The notes: generated by a model from the letters alone, not told the origin. Shown: positions 25,772 to 37,636, counted from the stretch's first letter. The stretch: DNA of 64,000 bases from Chlorobiota bacterium (GCA_016868665.1 VGGK01000008.1:1-64000); one strand, 5' to 3'. Numbers and translations: made by a program.

Positions 25772-26181
25772 AAAGAGCAGTAATGGCCCTCCTCGTGGCG
25801 ATGACGCTCGGCGCAGCTCCTGCACAGGCAGATTATGCCGCCGACAGCAACGCTATCCACAACGGCCCCTGCACGAAAGAGGCCGAAAGCCGGAAAGTGA
25901 CGCTCGACATCACCCCCCGACCGGTCAGGCACATGCAGGAGCTGACCTTCAGGGTGACAATGGCCCCGGCGGAACAAATTCCTTCAACCCTGATTCTCGA
26001 CCTCTCGATGCCCGGCATGGTGATGGGCAAGAACCAGGTCACCCTGAAAAAAAGGCCGGACGGCGTATGGGAAGGGAAAGGCATCATCGTCAGGTGCATG
26101 AGCGGCCGCACCCTCTGGAAGGCCACGCTCCTCTCGTCAGAACTTGGCAATCCTGCCTTCTCCTTCAATGTCCGTGACTGA
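25768..26181 (+). CDS. Exported YtkA-like/FixH-like protein
   Basis: A 137-residue protein beginning with a classic signal peptide (MKRAVMALLVAMTLGAAPAQA, then DYAADS), if started at the TTG at 25768, which overlaps the ccoH stop; an ATG at 25783 is the alternative. The mature part is a beta-sandwich-like domain (LTFRVTMAPAEQI...LDLSMPGMVMG) resembling YtkA/FixH domains. Its Met-rich SMPGMVMG segment could bind copper, fitting a role in delivering copper for cbb3 assembly, but this is inference. It overlaps ccoI by 14 bp. Confidence 0.7.
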   Translation: MKRAVMALLVAMTLGAAPAQADYAADSNAIHNGPCTKEAESRKVTLDITPRPVRHMQELTFRVTMAPAEQIPSTLILDLSMPGMVMGKNQVTLKKRPDGVWEGKGIIVRCMSGRTLWKATLLSSELGNPAFSFNVRD

Positions 26182-28594
26182 GGCAAAGGGAAACAAGTTG
26201 ATCCGCTGCGATCACTGTATGCTGGAGATGGAAGCATCTTCGGCGGTGACGGCGGTGATCGGCAACGAGACCCGCCACTTCTGCTGCCATGGATGCCTCG
26301 GGGTGTATGAGCTGATCCACAGCGAGTCGCTCGACGCCTTCTACCGGCAGCGCTGTGACTGGCAGCCGGGCCGTCCGGCTTTCGCTGCCGTGGATCCGAA
26401 GGATTTCACGGGCGACATTGTCACCGAAGGATCGAAGAACCGGATCGAACTGCAGCTGTCCGGCATCCGCTGCGCCTCATGCGTCTGGCTCGTGGAAAAG
26501 GTGCTCGGGCGGCTCGATGGTATCGTATCGGCAAGGGTCAATTACGCCACCCACCGCGCGACCGTCGAGTGGCGAAGCGAAGCGGTCACTCTCGACGCGA
26601 TTCTCACAACCCTCTCGGGCATCGGGTATCTGCCGAAACCTGTCCGGTACGGCATGCAGATCGAGATTATTTCGGCTGAAAAGCGTGACCTCCTGTTGCG
26701 GTTCGGCACGGCGGGCTTCTTTTCGATGCAGCTCATGCTCATCATCGCCGCACTCTACGCGGGGTTTTTCCAGGGTATCGAAACGGAGTACCGCCTCCCC
26801 TTCCAGCTCATCTCCTGGGCGCTTGCCACGCCGGTGGTATTCTACTCCGGCTATCCTTTCATCTCCAATGCGTTGCGCTCGATACGCAACCGGGCGCTGA
26901 ACATGGATGTGCTGGTTGCTCTCGGTTCGCTTGCTGCATATGTTTACAGCATCGCCATGATCTTCACCGGCGGCGAGGTCTTCTTTGACACCGCGGCCAT
27001 GATTGTCACCTTTATCCTGCTCGGGCGATTTCTCGAAGCAGGCTCGCGTCTGAAGGCGGGCGGAGCGCTGGCGGCTCTCGCCGACCTGCAACCCCGCGAG
27101 GCGCTGCTTGTCGGCATGGACGGCGTAACATCCCTCGCTCCGCTCGAACGGATCGGCGAGGGAGCACTGATCGAGGTGCTGCCCGGCGACCGCGTACCCC
27201 TCGACGGTATCGTAACTGCAGGAGATGCAGAGGTAGATGAGTCAATGCTTACCGGAGAGTCGGCTCCGGTTCTGAAAAGCACCGGAAGCACGGTCCATGC
27301 GGGCACCTGCCCCATCACCGGACGGCTGCGCGTCAAGGTTTCCGGCAACGCGAAGCAAACCCTGCTGGCGAGTATCATCCGGACTGTCGAGGAGGCACAG
27401 GCGCGCAAGGCCCCGATCCAGGGGATAGCCGACCGGATCGCAGGATGGTTCGTACCAGCCATCATCCTGCTGGCGGCAGGCACCTTCGCCTTGTGGCACC
27501 TGGCAGGAGCACCGCCGGTCAAGGCACTCATGAACGCCGTCTCGGTGCTGGTGATCGCCTGCCCCTGCGCCCTCGGCCTTGCAACGCCTCTGGCCATCCT
27601 CGTCGGCACCACGGCGGTGAGCCGCAAGGGCATCCTCGTCAAGGGGGGCGACATTTTCGAATCGGTTTCAAGAACCACCACCGTCGTGCTCGACAAGACC
27701 GGCACAATCACACGGGGTACACCCGCACTGACCGACCACTTCGACTATGGTGTTTCCGGGAGCTTCATGCAGTGCTGCGCCTCGCTCGAAGCCCTGTCGA
27801 GGCATCCCGCAGGACGGGCCATCACTGCCGGATGGCAGGGTGAAATCCTGCCGGTTGAAGAGTTCCGTGCGGTGACAGGCATGGGCGTATCGGGCGTGAT
27901 CAACGGCGAAGCGTGGCTTGCAGGATCGCGTGCCCTGCTCGAAAAGGAAGGCGTCAGGATCACCGACGACTGCCTCGAAACTGCTGCGCGACTTGAAGCT
28001 TCGGGAAAAACAACCGTTTTCGTCGCCTGCAACGGCAAGCTGGCCGGACTCTTCGGGCTGATCGACGATCTGCGGGATGACGCCGGGCGGATGATCGACA
28101 CGCTCCGGTCACAGGGACTCCGGCTGATGATCCTCACCGGCGACAATGCGGGCGTTGCACGTTATATTGCCGGTAAGTGCGGCATCACGGACGTGCGCTC
28201 CGGACTCGACCCCGTCGGCAAGGCAGAAGCAGTCAGAAAGCTGAAAAGCGATGGCCAGACCGTGCTGATGACCGGGGACGGCATCAACGACGCTCCGGCG
28301 CTGACCGAGGCCGACACCGGCGTCACCTTCGGCACGGCCACGGGCATCGCCATCGAAAGCGCCGATGTCACCATCATGAACGACGACCTCGAATTGCTCG
28401 GCACGCTCTTCGCCCATTCGCGCAAATGCTTTGCCGTGATCCGGCAGAACCTCGCCTGGGCGTTCGGCTACAACCTGGTCGCCGTGCCGCTGGCCGTCAC
28501 CGGCATGCTGCACCCGATCATCTCGGCCCTGCTCATGGCGATCAGTTCCCTCGTGGTGGTAAGCAACTCGCTCAGGCTCAGAAAAACCGGATGA
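26168..28594 (+). CDS. ccoI: Copper-exporting P1B-type ATPase for cbb3 oxidase assembly
   Basis: Pumps Cu+ to the periplasmic side for CuB insertion. The 808-residue protein has an N-terminal Cys-rich metal-binding segment (CDHCMLEM ... HFCCHGC), an HMA domain (GIRCASCVWLVEKVL), eight helices with the transport motif Cys465-Pro-Cys467, the actuator motif LTGES, the phosphorylation site Asp509-KTGT and the hinge GDGINDAP. All P-type ATPase residues are present. The ATG at 26168 is used; an upstream TTG in frame would add eight residues. Confidence 0.94.
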   Translation: MSVTEAKGNKLIRCDHCMLEMEASSAVTAVIGNETRHFCCHGCLGVYELIHSESLDAFYRQRCDWQPGRPAFAAVDPKDFTGDIVTEGSKNRIELQLSGIRCASCVWLVEKVLGRLDGIVSARVNYATHRATVEWRSEAVTLDAILTTLSGIGYLPKPVRYGMQIEIISAEKRDLLLRFGTAGFFSMQLMLIIAALYAGFFQGIETEYRLPFQLISWALATPVVFYSGYPFISNALRSIRNRALNMDVLVALGSLAAYVYSIAMIFTGGEVFFDTAAMIVTFILLGRFLEAGSRLKAGGALAALADLQPREALLVGMDGVTSLAPLERIGEGALIEVLPGDRVPLDGIVTAGDAEVDESMLTGESAPVLKSTGSTVHAGTCPITGRLRVKVSGNAKQTLLASIIRTVEEAQARKAPIQGIADRIAGWFVPAIILLAAGTFALWHLAGAPPVKALMNAVSVLVIACPCALGLATPLAILVGTTAVSRKGILVKGGDIFESVSRTTTVVLDKTGTITRGTPALTDHFDYGVSGSFMQCCASLEALSRHPAGRAITAGWQGEILPVEEFRAVTGMGVSGVINGEAWLAGSRALLEKEGVRITDDCLETAARLEASGKTTVFVACNGKLAGLFGLIDDLRDDAGRMIDTLRSQGLRLMILTGDNAGVARYIAGKCGITDVRSGLDPVGKAEAVRKLKSDGQTVLMTGDGINDAPALTEADTGVTFGTATGIAIESADVTIMNDDLELLGTLFAHSRKCFAVIRQNLAWAFGYNLVAVPLAVTGMLHPIISALLMAISSLVVVSNSLRLRKTG

Positions 28595-28601
28595 TCAACG
28601 C

Positions 28602-28793
28602 ATGGCAAGCACCTTTTTTCTCATAGCGATCGGCTTTGTCATCGGCCTCGGCGGATGGGCGCTTTTTCTCTGGGCAGTGCGCAGCGGCCAGTTCGACGAC
28701 GCCGAAGCTCCGAAATACCGCATGCTTGACGACGATGACGAACAGTTTCATTCGCTTCCAGCAGACAAAACACGAAAATCATCCAGGCGATGA
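28602..28793 (+). CDS. ccoS: cbb3 oxidase assembly protein CcoS
   Basis: A 63-residue single-helix protein with the CcoS signature: hydrophobic segment about 5-25 (GWALFLWAVRSGQFDD), then EAPKYRMLDDDDEQF. CcoS is required for haem b and CuB insertion into CcoN. It follows ccoI by 7 bp and overlaps the next gene by 4 bp. Confidence 0.92.
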   Translation: MASTFFLIAIGFVIGLGGWALFLWAVRSGQFDDAEAPKYRMLDDDDEQFHSLPADKTRKSSRR

Positions 28794-29473
28794 ACACCAT
28801 CACCAATACCGCGATCACCATGTTCATCACCGGGCTCACCGGGGGATTCGGACACTGCATAGGCATGTGCGGCCCTGTCGTTGCCGCCTACTCGCTGGGT
28901 GAGACCCGCAAGGGGATGCTCCATCATCTGCTGTACAACGCGGGTAGAGTCACAACCTATACCCTGCTCGGAGCCGCTGTCGGCCTGTCGGGGTCGTTTC
29001 TCGTCCTGACTGCATCGATCGAACGGTTCCAGACCGTTATCATGGTGCTGGCAGGCGTCTCGATCATCCTGATGGGACTTGCCACGCTCGATCTACTGCC
29101 TGCGGGAAAAACCATCAACAGCTGCTCCTGGATCATGCCCCGCATCAATAAGCTGATGAACCTTTTCAGGGGATCACGCTCCACAGGGGCCTATTACCCC
29201 ATGGGAGTGCTGCTCGGCTTCCTGCCCTGCGGCCTTACCTATACGGCGCTGCTGACGGCTGCACGTATGGCCATGGAAGCAGAGAATCACGCTGCCGGAC
29301 TGCTCGAGGGCGGCCTCATCATGCTCTGCTTCGGTCTCGGTACCGTTCCGTCTCTTCTCGTCGTGGGCAAGGCTGTCCACCTTTTCAGTGACAAGTCCCG
29401 TAAAACCCTCTACCGCATTGCCGGAGCAATCATGATCCTCACCGGTATCTACTTCACCCTGTCGGCATTCTGA
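28790..29473 (+). CDS. SafE/DsbD-like six-helix membrane protein of the cco cluster
   Basis: A 227-residue membrane protein of the TauE/SafE or DsbD_2 (UreH-like) group that commonly ends cco clusters. Signatures are TGLTGGFGHCIGMCGPVVAAYSLG (first helix with two Cys) and LGFLPCGLTYTALLTAA (Pro-Cys-Gly in a later helix), like the Cys pairs of CcdA/DsbD proteins. A copper or thiol-transfer role in oxidase assembly is plausible. It overlaps ccoS by 4 bp and is the last gene of the cluster; about 180 bp without a gene follow. Confidence 0.82.
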   Translation: MNTITNTAITMFITGLTGGFGHCIGMCGPVVAAYSLGETRKGMLHHLLYNAGRVTTYTLLGAAVGLSGSFLVLTASIERFQTVIMVLAGVSIILMGLATLDLLPAGKTINSCSWIMPRINKLMNLFRGSRSTGAYYPMGVLLGFLPCGLTYTALLTAARMAMEAENHAAGLLEGGLIMLCFGLGTVPSLLVVGKAVHLFSDKSRKTLYRIAGAIMILTGIYFTLSAF

Positions 29474-29657
29474 GCATCACCCGCCTTCACGAGATCAGGA
29501 AAGCGATGTTACCATTACGGAAAAACATCGCGGTCATCAGGATCGCTTTATGCATGGGCGCTTTTTTACAGGATAGTCAACGAAAACCAATGGCAATTAT
29601 TTGCTATTATCAGGTGTAACCTGAATCGCTTGACGATCATAATTCCAACCGTCCGTT

Positions 29658-30329
29658 ATGCGCATTCACGATCTCGATCCCGAAAACCGGCCAAGAGAAC
29701 GCTTTCTCGTTCACGGCGCATCGTCGCTCAGCCCTGCGGAGCTTCTTGCCCTGATCCTGCGATCCGGCACGAAGAACCTCAACATCATCGATACCTGCAA
29801 CGAACTGATAGCGATGTACAGCCTTGAACAGCTTGCCGACCTGCCCCTCTCCGAACTGCAGAAAATAAAAGGCATCGGTCAGGCAAAAGCCATGCAGATC
29901 GCCGCTATTTTCGAACTCAACAAACGGATCCACTTCCGCCGCAACGAACTGAAAAAAATACAGTCGGCAGCCGATGTATTCGAATACATGACAGGAAGAA
30001 TACCCGACGAAACAAAAGAACACCTGTTCGTGCTGCATCTGAATACGAAAAACCGGGTGATCCGCCATGAAAATGTCTCGGTCGGAACCCTCAATGCTTC
30101 GCTGATCCATCCCAGAGAAGTCTTCAAATCGGCAATAAGAGAAAGCGCTCATTCGATTATTCTCGTGCACAACCATCCGTCGGGAGATGTGGAGCCAAGC
30201 AATGCCGACCGGCAGGTTACCGGCATTCTCAAACAGGCGGGATCGATCCTGCAGATCGAACTGCTTGACCATGTAATTGTGGGAAAGGAGAAGTGGTTCA
30301 GCTTCCGCGAGCATTCGCTGCTGACATGA
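29658..30329 (+). CDS. radC: RadC family JAB/MPN-domain protein
   Basis: A 223-residue protein with an N-terminal helix-hairpin-helix ([15 protein letters not shown]) and a C-terminal JAB1/MPN metalloprotease-like domain with the zinc motif [14 protein letters not shown]. RadC was named from a repair phenotype that was later reassigned, so its true function is uncertain. Stand-alone gene. Confidence 0.9.
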   Translation: MRIHDLDPENRPRERFLVHGASSLSPAELLALILRSGTKNLNIIDTCNELIAMYSLEQLADLPLSELQKIKGIGQAKAMQIAAIFELNKRIHFRRNELKKIQSAADVFEYMTGRIPDETKEHLFVLHLNTKNRVIRHENVSVGTLNASLIHPREVFKSAIRESAHSIILVHNHPSGDVEPSNADRQVTGILKQAGSILQIELLDHVIVGKEKWFSFREHSLLT

Positions 30330-30508
30330 CCGGAGTGACGAACCGTTATGCGCCGGAGAGTTCTTTCAGGGTTTGCGCCCGGAAAGCCTGCGGCAAAGCC
30401 CTGTGTTTCCTGCCGGAAAAACAGAACGACTGAGTTGCTGCTGCTGTATGTATGACGGTCATGCCGGCGAGGGATTTCGCTGCACGATCAGCCGGATAAC
30501 ATGCCATG

Positions 30509-30766
30509 TCAACCGGCGGCAGTCTGCCCGGCAGGCGGAACCCCGGGCTCGGGCGCCGGGGAGAGTTCCCTGACGTTTTTGGCCTGATACCCTTTCTGGG
30601 TTTTTTCGAGATCGAATTCCACCTCGGCATCCTGGTTAAGCACCTTGAAAGTCTGTTCCGAAACGATGGCGGAAAAATGCACAAACACATCCTCCCCTCC
30701 GTCAGGGTTCAGAATAAATCCGTAGCCTTTTTTGCCATCAAACCATTTAACCTTACTTCTTTCCAT
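30509..30766 (-). CDS. Cold-shock domain protein
   Basis: An 85-residue single-strand nucleic-acid-binding protein with the CSD core: KVKWFDGKKGYGFI (RNP1) and DVFVHFSAI (RNP2), plus a Pro/Gly-rich tail. It acts as an RNA chaperone or cold/stress regulator. It is divergent from the SDR gene across a 205-bp, very AT-rich intergenic region (30767-30971), which could hold a long 5' UTR as in other csp genes. Confidence 0.92.
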   Translation of the reverse strand: MERSKVKWFDGKKGYGFILNPDGGEDVFVHFSAIVSEQTFKVLNQDAEVEFDLEKTQKGYQAKNVRELSPAPEPGVPPAGQTAAG

Positions 30767-30971
30767 GATAAATGCGGGGCTTTATCATTAACCTGACAGC
30801 TTCTGCTGCTTATTTATATAAAATAATATAAATATTTCCCACTCCGTTTATGCTCATTTATTTCACTTTTCCACCAACAATCCCGCCTTAAATACACTGA
30901 TTGCTTTTAAAAAAAAGGCTGAAACAGTAATCGAAGCAATCGAATACTCATAATTAATCCGGATAATTTTT

Positions 30972-31703
30972 ATGAAACATTCCATTCTTATCACCGGAGC
31001 CGGCAAGGGAATCGGAAAAGCTATCGCTCTGGAATTTGCACGAACGTCAAAGAATAACCCGGACTTCAACCCGGTGTTACTGCTGGTTTCGAGAACCGCA
31101 GGCGATCTTGAAAAAACCGCAGACGCATGCAGGATAGAGGGGGCACTGGTCGAAACGTATACTGCCGATATTGCCGACTTCGCGCAGACAGCAGCGCTGG
31201 CCGAAACGATTATCAGCCAACACGGCACGATCGACTGTCTTGTCAACAATGCAGGGGTAGGCAGGTTCAAGCCCTTTGGCGAGTTGAGCGAAGATGATTT
31301 CGACTACACGGTGGCAACCAATATGAAAGGCACTTTTTTCCTGACCCAGAAGCTCTTTGCAGCCATGGAGCGCGCGCGCAAAGGGCACATTTTCTTTATC
31401 ACCTCGGTCGCAGCGGAAAAAGCCTTCAAAAGTTCCTCCATTTACTGCATGACGAAATTCGCACAGAAAGGACTTGTCGAGACGCTCCGGCTGTATGCAA
31501 GAGAGTGCAACGTACGTATTACCGATGTCATGCCCGGCGCGGTCTGGACGCCGATGTGGGGAGATGTGCCGGAGGAGATGAAATCGGCCATGATGATGCC
31601 TGAAGATATTGCCGTACCGGTTGTGCAGGCATACCTGCTGCCTGGAAGAACCTCGCTGGAAGAACTGGTATTCAGGCCGGTTGGAGGAGACATCAATGAA
31701 TGA
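30972..31703 (+). CDS. Sepiapterin reductase-like short-chain dehydrogenase
   Basis: A 243-residue NADPH-dependent SDR with the nucleotide site TGAGKGIGKA, NNAG, and the catalytic Ser ... Tyr-x3-Lys (FITSVAAE ... SIYCMTK). It closely resembles what I recall of the Chlorobaculum tepidum sepiapterin reductase, which makes the tetrahydrobiopterin of green sulfur bacteria (IALEFAR, HIFFITSVAA, NVRITDV.PGAV.TPMWG, MMMPEDIA). The substrate assignment comes from that resemblance. The YqeY gene follows 87 bp downstream. Confidence 0.82.
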   Translation: MKHSILITGAGKGIGKAIALEFARTSKNNPDFNPVLLLVSRTAGDLEKTADACRIEGALVETYTADIADFAQTAALAETIISQHGTIDCLVNNAGVGRFKPFGELSEDDFDYTVATNMKGTFFLTQKLFAAMERARKGHIFFITSVAAEKAFKSSSIYCMTKFAQKGLVETLRLYARECNVRITDVMPGAVWTPMWGDVPEEMKSAMMMPEDIAVPVVQAYLLPGRTSLEELVFRPVGGDINE

Positions 31704-31790
31704 TCATTCAAAGCTCTTGTGGGAAAGCATGGTTTTTTCCTGTATTTTCAGATTCTTCTTTATCAACCTGCCTGTAAATCGGAACAAGTC

Positions 31791-32249
31791 ATGAGCCTGA
31801 AGGAAAAAATAGATGCGGATCTGAAAGAGTCCCTGAAAAGCGGTAAAAAAGAGCGCCTGAACGCAATCCGTTCCATTCGCGCGGCACTCCTCGAAAAAGA
31901 GGTATCCATCCGGGTAGGAGGCGTAGCGACGCTCTCCGAAGAACAGGAAACCGAAGTGCTGGTCAGTCTTGCAAAAAAACGGCGCGACGCCATCGAGCAG
32001 TTCACTGCGGGCAACCGGCCCGATCTTGCCGAAAACGAGCAGTCCGAGCTTGCCGTGATCGAAGAGTACCTGCCTGAACCGGTTTCCGAAGAGGAGATCG
32101 TCGCAGCCATAGAGGAGATCATCGCGAAAACCGGCGCATCGTCCATGAAAGAGATGGGTCGGGTTATGGGCGAAGCCATGAAACAGCTGAAAGGAAAAGC
32201 CGATGGCGGAAAAGTGCAGCAGATCGTCAAATCGCTGCTTTCAGCATAA
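31791..32249 (+). CDS. GatB/YqeY domain protein
   Basis: A 152-residue soluble helical protein of the YqeY family, related to the C-terminal tRNA-binding domain of GatB. Signatures: DLKESLKSGKKERLNAIRSIRAAL, RRDAIEQFTAGNRPDLAENEQSE and MGRVMGEAMKQLKGKADG. The role is unknown, probably linked to tRNA or aminoacyl-tRNA metabolism; serS follows 24 bp downstream. The ATG at 31791 gives the standard start; the longer frame upstream is not conserved-looking. Confidence 0.9.
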   Translation: MSLKEKIDADLKESLKSGKKERLNAIRSIRAALLEKEVSIRVGGVATLSEEQETEVLVSLAKKRRDAIEQFTAGNRPDLAENEQSELAVIEEYLPEPVSEEEIVAAIEEIIAKTGASSMKEMGRVMGEAMKQLKGKADGGKVQQIVKSLLSA

Positions 32250-32273
32250 CCATTTGCCACACCGACCACACAC

Positions 32274-33557
32274 ATGCTTGATATCAACTACATCCGGCAG
32301 AACCATGAATCGGTGACTGCCATGCTGCGTGCCCGGCAGCTTGAAGGCGAAACGGCGCGCGTTGAGGAACTGCTTGAACTCGACCTGCGCCGGCGCGAAC
32401 TTGTGCAGCAGGCCGACGATATGAAAGCTCTGCGTAACAGGGTATCGAGGGACGTTGCCGAAATGAAGAAATCCGGAAACGGCCCTGCCGACGAACTGAT
32501 ATCGAAAATGAAAGCCGTAGCCGACGACATCGCGGCATGCGACGCCTCGCTGAAAGCCATCGAAAGCGACATGGAAAGCATCCTGCTCGCACTGCCCAAC
32601 CGGCTCCACGAGTCCGTGCCGGAAGGAAAGAGCGCGGCAGGCAATGTTGTCTGCAAGGCTCCGGTCGAGTTTGACTACGATCTCCATTTACCGCTGAAAA
32701 ACCATCTCGAACTCGGCAGGACGCTCGGCATTCTCGATTTCGAGCGGGGCGCGAAAGTGGGCGGAGCCGGTTTTCCCGTTTATACAGGAAAAGGGGCAAG
32801 GCTTGAACGTGCCCTCATCAATTTCATGCTCGACACCCACACCGGAAACCACGGATACACGGAAATCTTTCCTCCGTTCCTCGTGAACCGCGAATCGCTC
32901 AGGGGTACTGGCCAGTGGCCGAAGTTTGCCGATCAGGTCTACACCATCGAGGAAGACGGCCTCTACGCCATCCCGACGGCAGAAGTGCCGGTCACGAACC
33001 TGCACCGCGGCGAAATGCTCGAAGCAGAATCGCTGCCGATTGCCTATGCGGCTTATTCGGCATGCTTCCGGCGAGAAGCCGGCAGTTACGGCAAGGATAC
33101 ACGGGGATTCCTGAGGGTACATCAGTTCAACAAGGTCGAGATGGTACGGTTCACCCGACCGGAAGATTCGTACGAGGCGCTCGAAGCCATTGTCGGTCAT
33201 GCCGAGGCTATCCTGGCGGCATTGAGGATTCCCTACCGCGTGCTCCTGCTCTGCAGCGGCGACATCAGCGCCAACGCGGCAAAATGCTACGATATCGAAG
33301 TCTGGTCGCCCGCCGAGGGCAAATATCTGGAGGCATCGAGCTGTTCGAATTTCGAGGACTATCAGGCACGGCGCATGAACATCCGCTTCCGTCCCGACGG
33401 AAAGTCGAAACCGGAATTCGTGCATACGCTCAACGGTTCGGGCCTGGCCACGTCGCGCCTCATGGTCTCGCTGCTGGAGCACAACCAGACTCCTGAAGGC
33501 GCGGTCGTCGTACCGGAAGTTCTGCGCCCCTACACGGGCTTCGACCTGATCGACTGA
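32274..33557 (+). CDS. serS: Seryl-tRNA synthetase
   Basis: Class II aminoacyl-tRNA synthetase charging tRNA-Ser. The 427-residue protein has the N-terminal coiled-coil arm (about 25-105), motif 2 ([21 protein letters not shown]), serine-site residues around TAEVPVTN, and motif 3 ([19 protein letters not shown]). Its stop is directly followed by the reverse-strand metX stop, with no base between the genes. Confidence 0.97.
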   Translation: MLDINYIRQNHESVTAMLRARQLEGETARVEELLELDLRRRELVQQADDMKALRNRVSRDVAEMKKSGNGPADELISKMKAVADDIAACDASLKAIESDMESILLALPNRLHESVPEGKSAAGNVVCKAPVEFDYDLHLPLKNHLELGRTLGILDFERGAKVGGAGFPVYTGKGARLERALINFMLDTHTGNHGYTEIFPPFLVNRESLRGTGQWPKFADQVYTIEEDGLYAIPTAEVPVTNLHRGEMLEAESLPIAYAAYSACFRREAGSYGKDTRGFLRVHQFNKVEMVRFTRPEDSYEALEAIVGHAEAILAALRIPYRVLLLCSGDISANAAKCYDIEVWSPAEGKYLEASSCSNFEDYQARRMNIRFRPDGKSKPEFVHTLNGSGLATSRLMVSLLEHNQTPEGAVVVPEVLRPYTGFDLID

Positions 33558-35938
<2,381 letters not shown>

Positions 35939-36044
35939 TTAATGATTGCCGCTATCCTGAGAGCAGGAAAAACCGGGAGCCGGACAGGCAGGGAACAGCA
36001 GAATTCTGAAGAGAGGTATGAACATGCAGAATGGCAGACATACC

Positions 36045-36148
36045 ATCATCTCTCCCGGTCTGTTCTCCGGGATGGAATTGGCACCAATCACTGTGCATGA
36101 CGGTTGCCAAGGCTTCTCAGGGCCAGTCCCTCCACCTTTCTCGATGAT
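36045..36148 (-). promoter_or_regulatory. SAM-I riboswitch (S-box) of metYX
   Basis: On the minus strand the conserved SAM-I core is plain: GAGAAAGGTGGAGGGACTGG, CCCTGAGAAGCC, GGCAACC, GGTGCCAATTCC and the closing GAGAGATGAT. P1 pairs ATCATC with GATGAT. Binding of S-adenosylmethionine should shut down metYX. Downstream, GGTATG/CATACC with flanking GAGAG/CTCTC could form a competing hairpin that captures the 3' strand of P1; a CTCCCGGTTTTT segment follows nearer metY. Confidence 0.93.
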
Positions 36149-36191
36149 AGCGCTAAATGCTGAAAAGAACATTTTTTCTTTATATCCCGGC

Positions 36192-36220
36192 AATCTACGA
36201 CAGCAATCGCTATTTTACAA
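36192..36220 (-). promoter_or_regulatory. Candidate promoter of the SAM riboswitch-metYX transcript
   Basis: On the minus strand: TTGTAA, 17-bp spacer, TAGATT, placing the transcription start about 35 bp before the aptamer. Judged by eye. Confidence 0.45.
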
Positions 36221-36302
36221 GTGCGCCGACATTTATTGCAGTAAGCTTCTGAACCGTAATAATCGTAACGCTCAACGTGTAACACATTGAATCAATGACA
36301 GA

Positions 36303-37634
36303 ATGACAGCAAGAGAACTCGCACTGAACGCCCTGCAGCAGGTTGACGCCGGAAAAAAATCGGGGAATGTCCTGCACGATCTCCTCGGCAACGCATCGCT
36401 CGAACGTCATGACAGAGCGCTGGTTACGGAACTGGTCAACGGCGTGTTCCGCCGACGTCTTACCCTCGATGCCGTAATCGCCGCATGCTATCATCACCGT
36501 TACGAAAAAACCGCTCCGGTGATGAAAAACATACTGCGTATGGGTGCATACCAGCTGCTCTGGCTCGACCGGATTCCGAAATGGGCTGCGGTAAGCGAAT
36601 CGGTGGCGCTCGCGCGGAAGTACAAAGGCGAACGCATGTCCCGGCTCGTCAACGCGCTGCTGCGCAAGATCGATCCGGGCTCTGCCCTGCAGGTGGCTGT
36701 GCAGAAGGAAACGAGCGAAATCCGGCGGCTTGCCGTAGCAACCTCGCATCCCGAATGGCTGATCGAACGGTGGATCGACCGATATGGAACAGATCAGACC
36801 GGGGCAATGCTCGACTATAATAACCGGACACCGCTGACAGGGTTCAGAATCAACACCCTGAAAACAACGCCTGACGATTTCGCGTCAGCGCACGACCCCC
36901 AAAAGCATATCCGCAAGGCGGCCGGTCTTGATGATTTTTTCCTTTCAGAAGAGTTCACCCTCTTCGAAACCTTCGTCAGGCAGGGCCTCCTGACCGTTCA
37001 GAATCCCACCCAAGGCCTCTGCTGCCGTCTCTGCAACCCGAATCGAGGTGCCCTCGTCCTCGACCTTTGCGCCGCTCCGGGAGGTAAAGCCACCTATCTC
37101 GGCGAGCTCATGCAGAACGCCGGAAGCATCACCGCAGTCGATCTTTACGGCGCCAAGCTGGAAAAACTGACCCGACATGCCGCCGAACTCGGCATCTCCA
37201 TCATCACGACCGTCGCAGCCGATGCGCGCACATTCCAGCCCGGAGCAAAACCTGACATCATCCTGCTCGACGCTCCGTGCAGTGGCAGCGGGGTGCTTGC
37301 CAGAAGGGCGGAACTTCGCTGGAAGATATCGCCGTCCATGCTTGCCGAACTCGTATCGCTGCAGGCCGAAATTCTCGATCATGCCGCATCGCTGCTCGGA
37401 GCGGACGGGATCCTGGTCTACGCTACCTGTTCCATAGAACCGGAAGAAAACGAACGCCAGATAGACGCATTTCTCGGGAGGCATCCTGAATTCACAAGGG
37501 ATCCTCTTGCCGGAATAGTTCCCGAACCATTCGACGCAAGCGCCTCAGAAAACGGAAGTATCCTCATGCTTCCCGGTCAGGAGACCGGGTTCGACGGAGG
37601 TTTTGCCCAGCGCCTGAAAAAAAACGCCGACTGA
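36303..37634 (+). CDS. rsmB: 16S rRNA m5C methyltransferase, RsmB/Sun family
   Basis: SAM-dependent methylation of 16S rRNA cytosine (C967 in E. coli). The 443-residue protein has the N-terminal NusB-like RNA-binding domain (ARELALNALQQVDAG, about 1-130) and a Rossmann methyltransferase domain with SAM motif LDLCAAPGGKATYL, DAPCSGSG and the catalytic YATCSIEPEENE. It is divergent from the riboswitch-controlled metYX unit, and the recombinase gene follows 2 bp downstream. Confidence 0.9.
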   Translation: MTARELALNALQQVDAGKKSGNVLHDLLGNASLERHDRALVTELVNGVFRRRLTLDAVIAACYHHRYEKTAPVMKNILRMGAYQLLWLDRIPKWAAVSESVALARKYKGERMSRLVNALLRKIDPGSALQVAVQKETSEIRRLAVATSHPEWLIERWIDRYGTDQTGAMLDYNNRTPLTGFRINTLKTTPDDFASAHDPQKHIRKAAGLDDFFLSEEFTLFETFVRQGLLTVQNPTQGLCCRLCNPNRGALVLDLCAAPGGKATYLGELMQNAGSITAVDLYGAKLEKLTRHAAELGISIITTVAADARTFQPGAKPDIILLDAPCSGSGVLARRAELRWKISPSMLAELVSLQAEILDHAASLLGADGILVYATCSIEPEENERQIDAFLGRHPEFTRDPLAGIVPEPFDASASENGSILMLPGQETGFDGGFAQRLKKNAD

Positions 37635-37636
37635 CC

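Noticed and set aside
29507-29620. Possible 37-codon gene between the cco cluster and radC
   Set aside because: No convincing ribosome-binding site, no hydrophobic or conserved pattern; cannot be supported.
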